A stretch of DNA of 64,000 bases from Montifringilla adamsi (lineage: Eukaryota; Chordata; Aves; Passeriformes; Passeridae). Shown piece by piece: positions 48,723 to 59,420 of the stretch (the stretch's first letter is position 1; each line of letters begins with the position of its first letter). A program made the position numbers and the translations under genes. A model generated the notes under the pieces. The model was not told the origin of the DNA. It ran no database searches and was given only the letters and a program-made list of their open reading frames with translations. The stretch lies in NCBI GenBank assembly GCA_017590115.1, contig JAGGNK010006113.1:124001-188000 (forward strand), given 5' to 3'.

Positions 48723-51700
48723 GGCATCCTGGGGTTCCAGATGGAAAATTCAGCTGAATTTCCCACACTGCTGGGTCAGGGTGGTTTTGTGGCTCAGAGC
48801 TGAGCAGGCTGGAGTGGTGCTCTCACAGCTAAAGCCTCCCAAGCGGCACAAACTGCAGGTTGTAAATATGAGATGACAGCAAATCGAGAGCTACAGGTGG
48901 AAGTGGGAAGTTGTGGACAGACTCTGTGATTTTTGGCTTTCCCACCTGCCTACAGCCCACTCCTCCCACTCCCACCAATGTGCTGCCCCTCTGACATGTT
49001 CCTCTCTTTTTACACAGCAAGACACAGACACCAAGGGGATCTACATCTCAGAATTCCAGGTAAGAGAGTGGAAAAGACCTGACGAGCTCAGCTCACACCT
49101 CAGCCTGATGCAAAACCACCCCCAGACTCTTCAAGAAAACCTTTGCTGATGGAGTCTGGGCTTTTGACTATCCCTGCAGTCAGAAGGTTTTCCCTTGTGC
49201 CTGAATTAAATCTCTCACTCTGCAATTTGAGCCCAGTCCCCAGCAGACACAGAAAGCAGATTATTCCCTTTCCACAGCCACCTTCAACCTGTTTGAAGAT
49301 TATCACCCTCTTTCCCCTCAGCCTTTTTTCTTTGAGGGAAGAGCCAAAATGTCTCACAGAGCTCAGCCATCGGTGTGGAGGCACCAAACATCTCTGACAT
49401 ATCGTCGTCTCCCACACGCCCTCCCACACTCTGGGCCATGCCAAGCATCCTGCCCGGATCCAGAGCAGAGCAATCCCAGGCAGGTAACACTCACGCACTT
49501 GGTTCACATTTCTGGCCCTCAAATCTGCTCACAAGCGAGGCTGAGCGCTGCTTTCCGAGCTCTTAGGAAAGGGGAAAGTGGGAATTGGGAAGACCCTGGT
49601 GTCCTGGCTTAAATCCACACCTCCTTAGCAGAGCAGTAAGCTGTGGCAGGGTAATAGGGCAGCTGTCACACTTGCTAAGCTGCCTTCATGGCAACGAGCC
49701 ATTAAGCACTGCAGCTCAGAATGAGCACCAAACCCCTCAGGAATGCCTGGACATGCAGCATCCCAGGCATTCTCCGTGAGGCTTTAATCTGAGCTGAAGA
49801 TAGGGGACCAACCCCAGCCCTGCTCTGCTCCTGGGGTCACTTGGTTAATGCCAGCGCTGCTCTCGCCTTTCCACCGAAGGGTGAATTTGGCCTCGGCATT
49901 ACTCACGCTCCAGCACTGAATCCCACAACGGCTTTAAGCTCCCAGCCACTTGATCCTGCTCCTCTCCCACGTCCCCTTCAGATGGAGAGAGAGGGGAGGG
50001 TGATGCAGCATTTGCCTGCAGAAGAGTCCCTGCCAGGGCTGCGCCGAGCTCGCCGGCTCCGGCTGGCGGGGGCCGAGCCGCAGCCCCACGCTGCTGCAAT
50101 CCCACCAGCTGGAGTTTTGTCAGGAGTTAAAGACCTGGGTGAATCCACCAGCGCTGAGCAGGAACTCAGGGAGGGAAGCTGTCAGCTGGGAATATCTCCC
50201 CAAGTACCCAACGGATCGACAGACAGTGAAATCTGCAGACAGCCGCCAAGGAGGTGGGATGCTGGATGACTGCTTATTATGCTGAGCCAAAGCCTCCTAT
50301 TATTACCTCCTGTGCTACCTGTCTTCTTCTAATATATTCAAGTGTTGTCTCAGCTAGAAGCACAGCACAGCGCTGAGAGGGAATTCCTATCCCACTCGTC
50401 TCTCATGCCTTGCCTGTGTATGTTCCAATATCAATCATTTATTTGCTAATGGGATCTTTTATTAGGTATCTGTGTATGGCACACAGCAGTGGCAATCTCC
50501 AGTCAATTCTCTCAGCAGAATAACAAACCCAGGCTGCCTCTGGCACCTGAAGCATACCACAAGCTCTGTCACTGATCCCCTTCCTCTTAAAACCCAGCAT
50601 AAATCACCTGTACATCAACTCTGGGTCCTCTTCAAACTCAAACAAGATTTAGCCCGAATTTACTCTGCAACACAAACTGACAAACCTCACATCAGTGACA
50701 GGGCGGCCTTTTAAAACCAGGTGCTTTCCAGCAAAGCAAAAATGCAGGGACAAAATCCACTACTTTCTGTTAAGAGGGCACTTTGGAAAAATAATGGACT
50801 TCTCTCAAGAGGGTAGACCGTGGGTTGGCAAGTTTGGCCCCCTAAGAGCATCACACATCCTGTCTCCTCCTTAATCACATTAAGACAGAGAGTAGGAGGG
50901 GAAAACTGTCTGCCCAGCTGGTTCCTACACTGTCTTCTCCATTCTATCCACGCCTGCTGAAACTCAGGAGGGCTAAACTGGATTTAGTGAAAAGAGCCTC
51001 CCTGCTGAGCACAGCAAAGAGCAGCCCGTGATTTACAGAATCACCGGCTTGCTCCTACAGGCTGCCACGGACCTCGGGGAAAAGCACCCCAGAGAAAACA
51101 CAGCAGCTGCTCCTGCTGTGGAGCTGGAGATGGGCAAAGCCCAGAAATCCCCAGCAGCACTTAGACCACATCCTTCCCCAATCCCAGCACGGAGATCTCC
51201 TGGGATGAGCGGGAATCCAGCTGGAGCGGCCCTTTGCCACTCCCACCTTGGCATCTCCGCACCCAGGGAGAGTTCAGTGGCAACAGAACAAATCCCCAGG
51301 AAATCTTAGGCAACATTTCCAGCTCAAGAGGCACAATCAGCTCCTAATAGACACTCTACACACAGCAGCATCCTGGAGAGGACAGGGTGATTGCAGGAAG
51401 AGGTGCCAGCAGCATGAGCGCGGGAGCTCGCACAGGATTTGGACCTCAAAAGCCCAAATGTTCGTGGCTCAGCAATGTTCACCCTGGCACAGCTCCTGCC
51501 AAGTGGGCAGGAGGAGGCTCCTAATGCTCTGTCAGGGAAATGACAGCACTTGGTGCTTCCTGGAGCACCCTTCAGGCTCGGGGCACTGTGCAAATGTGGA
51601 TGCACAGAGCCCGGGATGTCACCTGCAAGGGTGCTGCAGCTGGAGAAAGGGAAGCAGAAAGCAAGGAAGTGTTCAGCTCAAGGTCACGATTTCACTGACA

Positions 51701-52128
51701 GGCACAGAAAAGCTCTGGCTGTAGCCTCAACAACACATCCAAATACACCAAACTCTTCCCTAAACCCCCATACAACCTGACCAGAGTTTGATGTCTCAAA
51801 GCCTGGCAAAACAGAAAACTTCCCTTCCTCAGAAAAGTCCAATTTTTGAATTAAAGAGTTAAAGTTGCAGAAAAAGCAGAACCAATATTAACTAAGCCTG
51901 GAAAATGTTGTGAATATGAGAACTGTCAGTTCCCAAGGTATGCAAAAGGCTTTGTTCTCATCCAGACTCCAAATTTCACGTGATAAATGATGGAAGAATA
52001 TAAATGTTAAAATGTTCACCTCCAGTGGAGTTCTCCAGTCTTACCTAAATAAAACTGCTATAATTTTCCATCAAGATGTTGTCAGAATTGCTACACTCTT
52101 ACAAAATATTTGATTCATAACATCAACC

Positions 52129-52171
52129 TTCTTTTTTTTTCTTTTTTTTTTTTTTCTTTTTTTTTTTTTTT
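52129..52171. repeat. T-rich tract
   Basis: About 43 bases of T with three single C interruptions. Confidence 0.93.
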
Positions 52172-52515
52172 CTGCTGGGAAACCTGGATCTCCTCCCTGT
52201 GGAAGAGAGGCCTTACAGAATTTTAGGAGCTTAAAATAACCCACCTTGTGTGTGTGCACTGTCCATGAAGTACAGAGAGCTCCTGCAGCACAGGACAATC
52301 TTTTCAGGGGGAAGATCCTCGGGACACAACAAGATCTTTGAAGGTCCCTTCCATCCCAAAATGGGAGGTTTTGAGGGACAAAAAAAGAAATGTTGTAAGT
52401 TTAGAGAGGAGCTTTATCCCCATGGGTAAGAAGCACACCAGGAAAGGTGCTTCCCATTCTTGCAAACTGGAAATAACACTGAACAAAGCATCTTGCAACA
52501 TCCTGGGATATAAAT

Positions 52516-52770
52516 CCTGGAATCATTAAGGCTGGAAAATCTCTCTGAGATCATCAAGTCCAACCATCAACCCAACACCCAAGTGCCACGTCCACATATT
52601 TCTTGAACACTTCCAGGGACGGTGACTCTACCACTTCCTTGGGCAGCCTGTTCCAATGTTTGACAACCCCTTCCTTGAACAAATTTTTTCCTAATATCCA
52701 ATCTAAACCCCCACTGGCACAACTTGAGGCTGTTTCCTCTCATCTCACAGGTCAGCTCACTGCCTGGCCA
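52516..52770 (-). mobile_element. CR1 LINE fragment
   Basis: Reverse-complement CR1: 'tggaatcattaaggctggaa', 'catcaagtccaaccatcaac', 'cttgaacacttccagggacg' and 'aatatccaatctaaaccccc'. Confidence 0.9.
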
Positions 52771-53067
52771 GCACCCAGGCCAGCTCTGCTACAAAAAAAC
52801 CCACAAAACTCAACAGCTGCTGGTTTTGCCTGTCAGAAAACACCAAGACGCAGGTGAGATGTCCCAAAAATTCAGTGCAGACATAACACACTCAGCACCC
52901 CTACAAGTTCTTGCCACCAGCTCTGAAACTTCATCAAGCCTAGGAATGAGAGGAGAGCTCAGATGTCTCTCTGTGATCAGTTTTCTGCAGGCAGGACCAG
53001 TAAGGAGGGGAAGAGACAACAAAGATGTATTTGTCAAGTTTTACTCCAGCCCTAAGGGCTACACAAA

Positions 53068-53190
53068 TCACAGAACCATCAGTCTGGGTTGGAAAGGACT
53101 TTAAAGATCATCCAATTCCAACCCCCTGGCTGGACAGAGACACTTTCCACCAGACCAGCTTTCCCAAAACCCCATCCAAGCTGTGCTTAA
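53068..53190 (-). mobile_element. CR1 LINE 3'-end fragment
   Basis: Reverse-complement tip: 'cacagaaccatcagtctggg', 'ttggaaaggactttaaagat' and 'catccaattccaaccccctg'. Confidence 0.88.
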
Positions 53191-56100
53191 CCAAGCTTTA
53201 AAGCTTGATTGACTTTACAAAGGCCAAGCACAAGGTGGAAGGCAGCAAAGACAACACGAGCCAAACTCAGATGAGACAACCAAAGAGTGAAAGGCTTTGC
53301 TTGCTCATCCTCAGGCTTCTGCTCTACTTCTTCCCACCTCCAAAGATTGCCAAAATATATTGAAAAAATGACCACCACAAGCCTCACATGCAGCTCTGTG
53401 GTTTCTTTTTACCCTCATTCTCTGTTAGCACTGCTACTGTGCAGGTGTAGCACCGCAGGCATTGCCCTGCCAAGACAGGCAGGGTATAAAGCTAAAACAA
53501 AAAGACAGTCCCAAAATGCTTGTCTGTGTTCCTTAATTTAAGAGGTTTTAATCTTTCACGATGGTCAAACAGCAGTTGTGCCAAAGCAGGGCATGAGGCT
53601 GCCTCTATCAAGTGGAAGTAGCAGGGGAAATCAAACACAAATCTGAACTCCAGCTTTTGAGCTGGATCCGAACAGCTCCATCACGGTTTAGGGATGTCTG
53701 TCTCCCAAATTGACTCAAAACACAGCACTTTCAGCCTCCAGCTTCACTGAAATCAAGGAAAACTGCTTTCTTTCCCCACTACACCAGCAACTCTCAGGTC
53801 CCAGCCCAGGCAAACTGTCCTTGGCCAGTCCGAATCAGCAGCAACACTCGTCCCAAAAGCCTTTTTTTCACTGCAAAGGAGCTGTGCCCATAGCAGGGTT
53901 ACAAATATTTCAAGCTGCCAGGGCCAAAGGCTCCAGAAGGGAGATTTATAGCAATAAATAATATTAATGACACAGGCGGACGGAGCTTCTTGTCCTGAGA
54001 GCTCCAAAGGCACATGAAAAACTGCACCATAAATGTCACCACCGCAGACACCAACGATGACGAGATGCCACCTCTGGGGACGGGAGGCAACGTGGGCTTG
54101 TTCAAAATGAGATTTGGGGAGGAAAGTGAGGGAATGAGGAGCTGGATGAGCACAGCCATGCTGGATCACAGGGCTGGCACAGGCAGGAGATGGGTCCCAG
54201 CTGGTTCAGCCAGGGTGGTGCTCCCCATCATCATCATCACCAAACCCTTGAAGTGGCTCAGTTGGGGGATTCAGGAGATGTCCAAGCCGCAGTTCTCCCC
54301 CCAGCACAGCCAAAGGACTCATCCTGATGCTCATGAGTGGACTCAAGGCTGGGAAAAAATGAGCTGGGAAAACATAACCTAACCAGCAGCCAGAGGAGTT
54401 GGAAAGAGGGCAAAAGAAGCAATTTTAGGCCTAAACCCCAGAGGAGCAGCTGCAAGTTTAGTTGCAGATATAATAAAACTTCCTGGGGGAAGGAGCTGTA
54501 TCCTGCTGCAGCCAAGCCCACTCTCAAATGCAAAAATACTTGCAGGGATGATAAAAGGCTGACACCCATCCTGTGTTATCCAGATAACACCCAAACACCT
54601 GGAGCTGATGGAGCAGCAGCATCTGGCTACATCAAATTAACCATTTTTCCCCCAGGCTGCTTAATTAAATGATATCAAGCAGTGTGTGAACATAAAATCT
54701 ACATAAGAGAAACTTCTGCTTTAGCCAAGGCAAAGATTCCCTTTGCTTCTCCCACCCTGCCTGATCCTCTGCCCACTTCCAGAAGATGGATCAGCAGAGG
54801 ACCTTCACCAGCAGCTCAGCCGCACATCTGGGCTCGCTTCACTCCAGGCTTTGCCATAGAAGCCTCCCTGCAGCAGAAATCTCTATTTTCCCCAGCCATG
54901 CAACCTCCCAAAACTTTGTCAGGGTATATTGGAGTCCTTCCCATGCAGGGCAAGGCTCACTCATCGATCACAACCTCTGGAGCCAGACCCCAAAGCTGCT
55001 GGAGCTTGGGGTGAAGGGTGAAGCCCTGCTGCTGGCAGAACACAGCCCTGCAAGCCCCAAGGGCAGGTGACAAATCCCACCTGGCTCACCTGAGATCACC
55101 CTGTCCACCTCGAGAAGGTTGGAAACTCTCCTGGAAAGCACCAGCCCAGCAGCTGCTTCCCTGCCCACTTGGATTATGGTGGCAGGACAAGAAAACAGCC
55201 CATGGAAGAAGATTGGGTGCAGGGATGTCAGGACTGATGCAACCAGCTGTTTCCAGAGCCATTCCAAGCGGGAACACACTCCCACTCCTACCTCTGAGCA
55301 TCCTTCATCCAGAATATCTCTACCTGAAACCACAGAGTTGGCACCTCTGTCCAGAGGACCCCAAAAGCTGCTCTGCCCAAGAGCCCAGAGCCCATTTCCC
55401 AGCCCTGTGGTGGCTGGGCCTGCTCGGGGCCCAGGCAAACACAACCAACACTGTGTCTTTAAAACCACTTCAGTGCAGATGTTGTTTCCATGGTAACTAG
55501 TGGACCAAATACATTAGTGTTTCTAATAATAAACCAAACCTTCATCTTGGAAAATGTGATCCCCCCTCTCCCTTTACCACGCTCACCCTTCCTTTTTCCT
55601 TTCCCCTCCCCTTTTGCCGAATTAAGCCAGCATTTAACAAGCAAACCATAATTAGTAAATAATTGCAAGGGCCCAGTAACTCCCAGTGCCCAGGCAGATG
55701 GAGAAGCTTTAGGTGGAGGAGGGGGTGGCTTTGCTCTGTGAACCTGGGAACTGTCCAAAAAGGGATGAACTACTTTAAAAAAAAAAAAAATAAAGAAGGA
55801 AAGAACAACAAATTCAAAAGCACAAGGTGGAAGAGAGGAGCCTGCGAAGCGTCTTTTGACCACCCCAGCGCCGTCTTGAGTGCCCTGGCACCCTCCCCGT
55901 GCTCTGACTCAGGGTGCAGCCGCCCAGCGATAATTTCTAGGAATCTCGCACTTTTTTTTTTCCCGGAGGCTCCGTCCGAGACGCGGCACCGACTTCGTGT
56001 CCCCGACAAGCGGCCAAAACTTCACAACTCCTCCCCTCCACGCTCCCCGATTCCAGAGTGGGAACCCCGCCACAAACACACACACCCTCCCCAAAACTGC

Positions 56101-56482
56101 GTGGGGTAGCGGGAAGGACGCCGAGGCGGGGATGGAGACAGGCGGGGAGGGAGGCGGAGCGGGGCGAATTCCGCCCCCCCCAAAAAAAGCCACGTGCGGA
56201 AGATTCCGTGCGTGGGGAGCCCACGGCAGCGAACACGCCTGCGGGGGCCGGCGGCTCCCCACACTTAGCGGGATTCACGTCCCAAGGCACGGCGCAGGGA
56301 TGGAAGGATGGATGGGGAGGGCGAGGGGAGCAGCGCGGCGGCACCCGCGATGCCCGCGCGTGTTGTGTCCCCAAAGCTGCGGTCAGGGTCGGGGGGAAGG
56401 GGAGAGGAAGGACGGCGGGGAAGGAAGGGGGAGGGTTATGCAAAGCCTCACGCTGTGTCGCCACGGTCCCGGTGACACCGGA

Positions 56483-56515
56483 CTGCAGCAGCAGCAGCGG
56501 CGGCGGCGGCGGCAG
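56483..56515. repeat. (CAG)4(CGG)5-type trinucleotide run
   Basis: 'cagcagcagcagcggcggcg' continuing 'gcggcggcagc' on the plus strand, within the CpG island and on the intronic side of the GPS exon. Confidence 0.9.
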
Positions 56516-56695
56516 CGCTCGGGGCTGTCCCCGCCGCGCCTCCGCGGTACCCGAGAGCCGCACGCCGGGGATGCTCCGCTGCATCCCGGGCGCGTCCCCT
56601 TCCCTCCCGCTTCATTCCGCCCTGTCCCCCCGTGTGTCCCCACGCCTCCCCGGCCCCTCCGCTCCTCCCTCCGCGGTGCTGCCGGCGGGACTCAC

Positions 56696-56837
56696 CATGT
56701 CGGGGCTGAGCTGGGCTAAGATGGCGAAGGCGGAGAGCCGGTCACACAGGCACTTGGTCCGGGAGGCGTCGAGCGGGACCGTTCGGCAGCCGCGCCAGGA
56801 CCAGGCGCCGGGCGGAGAGGCGGAGGCGGAGGCTCTG
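56696..56837 (-). CDS. ADGRB1: ADGRB1 exon: GPS cleavage motif and tethered agonist
   Basis: An exon of about 142 nt. The donor is GTGAGT at 56695-56690. The acceptor is probably ...CTCCTCCCTCCAG just above 56837; a CAG three bases further in (exon from 56834) is equally possible. After one split base it encodes 47 residues: a Ser/Ala/Pro-rich start, then [36 protein letters not shown]. The two Trp, three Cys and the R-L-S triplet are the GPS of the GAIN domain, where adhesion GPCRs cut themselves between Leu and Ser (codons at 56735-56737 and 56732-56734). [12 protein letters not shown] is the BAI1 form. The peptide after the cut is the tethered agonist. Position +2 of it is Ala here; I recall Thr in mammalian BAI1. 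The exon ends in phase 0 and joins N-M-E-K of the TM1 exon. The preceding GAIN exon was not found up to 64000. Confidence 0.93.
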
Positions 56838-57040
56838 CTGGAGGGAGGAGAGCAGGGAGGGAGGGAGGGACGGGGCGGCGGAGCGGGGAGAGAGGGAGAG
56901 CGGCCGTCAGGGCGGGCGGGGAGCGGGCACCGCGCCCCCCGCCGCCCCCATCCCACCAACCCCCCAGCGGACCTGCGTCTCCATCCTGCTCCTGTTGCCG
57001 GTCCGTCCGCGGCTCCCCCGCCCCGCTGTGACCCCTCCAT
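56696..57040 (-). other. ADGRB1: Candidate alternative first coding exon of ADGRB1 (unproven)
   Basis: In the frame of the GPS exon, the minus strand stays open upstream of the acceptor. The first in-frame ATG is at 57040-57038 and an in-frame TAG lies at 57103-57101. This gives 68 extra codons (starting M-E-G-S-Q-R-G-G-G, rich in Gly, Ala, Arg and Pro) directly joined to the 47 codons of the GPS exon, 115 codons to the donor. A transcript starting in the CpG island and reading through the acceptor would thus make an N-terminally novel, ectodomain-less receptor. I see no clear signal peptide. The ATG context is mediocre (T at -3, G at +4). Other frames here are also open because GC-rich DNA has few stop codons, so openness alone is weak evidence. 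Confidence 0.25.
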
Positions 57041-57104
57041 CAACCCCACATGTATGAACGGCCCCCTGCAGCCCCCGGGCTGCCCAGTCTCACGATCGCC
57101 CTAA

Positions 57105-57780
57105 CCCTGCCCCACATATCCCATATACACCCCCCTAACCCTACAGCCCACCTGTCCCACGTGTGCACGCATAACTGCACAGCCTCATCTCACATAGCCA
57201 CCCCATGGATGTATAACCCTAGAGTCCTGCCCCACATATTCCATATACACCTTCCTGACCCTATATCCCTGCCCCACCTATCCCATATACACCTTCCTGG
57301 CCCTATATCCCTGCCCCACATATCCCATATACATCTTCCTGACCCTATATCCCTGTCCCACATATCCCATATACACCTTCCTAACCCTGTAGCCCTGTCC
57401 CTCATGTCCCATATAAACCTTCCTGATTGTATAGCTCTTTCCTACATATCCCATATACACCTCCCTAACCCTATAACCCTGCCCCACATATCCCATATAC
57501 ACCTTCCTAACCCTGTAGCCCTGTCCCATATGTCCCATATACACCTCCCTAACCCTATAGCTCTGCCCCACATATCCCATATACACCTCCCCAACCCTAC
57601 AGCCCTGCCCCATATATCCCATATACACCTTCTTAACCCCATATCCATTTCCCACTTATCCCATATATGCTTTCTTAGCCCTGTGCCCAGTCCTACATAT
57701 GCCATATACATTTCCTTAAGCACTTGTTCCATATACACATCCTTAACCCCACAGCTCTGCCTCATTTTTATCCCATATAC
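57105..57780. repeat. 42-bp minisatellite, about 14 units
   Basis: The unit is about 42 bp. Its first half is typically 'gccccacatatcccatatac' and its second half 'accttcctaaccctgtagcc' plus 'ct'. Units from about 57230 to 57655 are in perfect 42-bp register with point differences. Before this the array is interrupted by a degenerate segment (57150-57228). After it the units lose bases and decay to about 58050. Because 42 is divisible by three, all frames without a stop stay open and give 14-residue periodic translations on both strands; none is a credible protein. There are no unique spacers between units. Confidence 0.95.
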
Positions 57781-59114
57781 CAATGCACAACTTCCCACCA
57801 AGATGTGCATGCACAACCCCAAAGCGCTGTGACACCCACCATATTGATCCACATGTGGGACACATGGATAAATAATCCTGCAGCCCTGTCCTTACACACC
57901 TTCCCATTCCTACAGCCCTGTCCCACACATCCCATTTATGGATATAACACTATGGACCTAAAATACACCTCACTGCCCCCACAGCCCCATCTCTCACCCC
58001 ATACACCCCCAACCCCCTGCTCCACATCCCATGTAGATGTGTATAGACCTCCCCCAGCCACGGGAACCCCAATTCACAGCTTCACCCCTCCCTTGTTCCT
58101 TCTCCAAAGGCCAGGCCAGGACCCTCCTGAGCCCTTCCCCAAATTCCCAGAGCTCCGGGCATGGCAGGGATGTTCCTCCCTCATGGCCAAAGGGACCTGA
58201 AGACATCAAAGGGACAGATCCCTGCTTTCTCCTGGCATCTTTTCAGCCTGGGGAAAAGCAGCAGAATGGGGAAGGGGCCATAGATGGGGAAGATGGTCTT
58301 CATTCTACAGGTGGGGTGGTTTCATTACCATCGGGAAAAATTATTGCAGCCCCATCTCTGTATGAGCACAAGGGGCCAAACCAGGGAAAAGGGGAATCTG
58401 CTGCTCTGCCTCATGTGCTGGGACAGTGAGGACCCAGAAACTGCTGTCATTTTCCACCCATTGCTTCTGTGTCTTGTCCAGTCCTATCTCCTGGGATATG
58501 GCCACTCAGGGAGTGCAGATGCAGAGAGCAAGGGCAGAAATTCAGTACATGGGGAGAAGGTCAGCACTCCTGTGCATAACCTGGGCTTCACAGGTGCCTG
58601 AGACAGGATGTGGAGGCAGAGCAAAAGGGCCATCTGCCTTCACTGAAGGGACATGTGGAAAGCTGTCCCATCTCCCCAGCTGACCATCCTCAGAGGAGGG
58701 GACCTCGGCAGCAACGCCAGCAGCGAGCCCACGGCAGCTCCAGATGGAGCCAAGCTGCTCAGCAGCCGTGGGTGCACCACAGATGGCTTGGACAGCTCTG
58801 TGCTGCTGGCTCCAGAGACCTGCCCTGAGTCACAGACAAGTTCTTTGCAGGTCTTGACCCAGTGCAGGCTCTGACGTGCTCCTCACAGGATGATTCTGAG
58901 CCTCCCTCCACGTCCCTGTGCCACCGTGGCCTGGGTGACAGAGCACCAGCACGTCCTGCTCTCAGTGTCCACTCAGATCCTGTTCAGCATGTGGCACTGA
59001 GCCTCCCTGAATTATTTCTGGTTTGGGTTAGAGCACTGTTCATAGTTAAAAAAATAAAATCATAAAAAAACCCAAATTAATATTACTGTAAAAGCTGTGG
59101 GCAATGCACAGAAC

Positions 59115-59185
59115 GGTTTTTTTTTTTTTTTTGTTGGTTGGGTGGGTTTTTTTGGGTTTTTTTTTTTTTTTGGTTTTTTTTTTCT
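59115..59185. repeat. T/G-rich low-complexity tract
   Basis: Long T runs broken by G clusters such as 'gttggttgggtgggt'. Its 3' flank reaches the CR1 fragment at 59236. Confidence 0.92.
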
Positions 59186-59235
59186 TCTGGTGCTCATCCA
59201 CATTTCTAAATGTCTGGACTCTACTAAATGTCTGA

Positions 59236-59420
59236 ATGTCCCATCCCTGAGAGTGTCCAAGGCCAGGCTGGAGGGGGTTTGGAGCAGGGGTTTTGGAGCA
59301 AGGTTTGGAGCAGGGGATTGGAGCATTCTGGTCTAGTGGAAGGTGTCCCTGCCCATGGCAGGGGGTTGGAACTAAATAATCTTTTAAGGTCCCTTCCAAC
59401 CCAAACCATTCTCTGGTCCT
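59236..59420 (+). mobile_element. CR1 LINE 3'-end fragment with a small internal expansion
   Basis: Sense copy: 'tgtccaaggccaggctggag', 'ctagtggaaggtgtccctgc', 'ccatggcagggggttggaac' and 'cttccaacccaaaccattct'. Where the consensus has one 'ttggagcaacctgg', this copy has four tandem variants of 'tttggagcaggg' (59278-59325). Confidence 0.93.

Larger units (their letters stand above)
37048..56695 (-). other. ADGRB1: ADGRB1 intron between the GPS and TM1 exons (about 19.6 kb)
   Basis: The largest complete intron in the window. It contains CR1 fragments at 40740-40990, 42470-42716, 43585-44060, 45650-45955, 46875-47262, 52516-52770 and 53068-53190. It also holds an AT-rich trinucleotide-like tract at 46098-46165, a small GC-rich tandem at 48689-48722 and a T-rich tract at 52129-52171. 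Pyrimidine-rich stretches occur near 39060-39140 and 41700-41890. Repeat-poor unique DNA occupies 37048-40740 and 47262-52130. I checked both strands for ADGRB1-like or other recognisable exons and found none. The first part in transcript order (55850-56695) belongs to the CpG island. Confidence 0.75.
55850..57060. promoter_or_regulatory. ADGRB1: Intragenic CpG island around the GPS exon
   Basis: By eye, this stretch is much richer in GC and CpG than the rest of the window, and CpG-dense words are frequent (for example 'gcggcggcggcggcggcagc' near 56497 and 'cgcgccccccgccgccccc' near 56932). It sits inside the gene and contains the GPS exon. In vertebrates such islands commonly mark promoters. 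I recall a report of an alternative promoter within intron 17 of mammalian ADGRB1 that makes a short receptor lacking most of the ectodomain. I have not been able to check that, nor that the position is equivalent. I see no convincing TATA box. A CpG island could also simply reflect the GC-rich coding exon and bird GC-biased gene conversion. Confidence 0.55.

Noticed and set aside
56058..57104. Plus-strand open frame of 348 codons across the CpG island
   Set aside because: GC-rich DNA has few stop codons. The frame is antisense to the GPS exon, and its product is low-complexity Gly/Arg/Pro sequence without a family match.
57230..57655. Regular repeat that might be taken for a CRISPR array
   Set aside because: Units are contiguous 42-bp tandems with no unique spacers, and the genome is vertebrate.
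57050..57832. Open frame of 260 codons with 14-residue His/Ile/Pro periodicity, plus matching long frames on the other strand
   Set aside because: It is the translation of the 42-bp minisatellite. All stop-free frames stay open because the unit is divisible by three. There is no promoter, domain or signal peptide.
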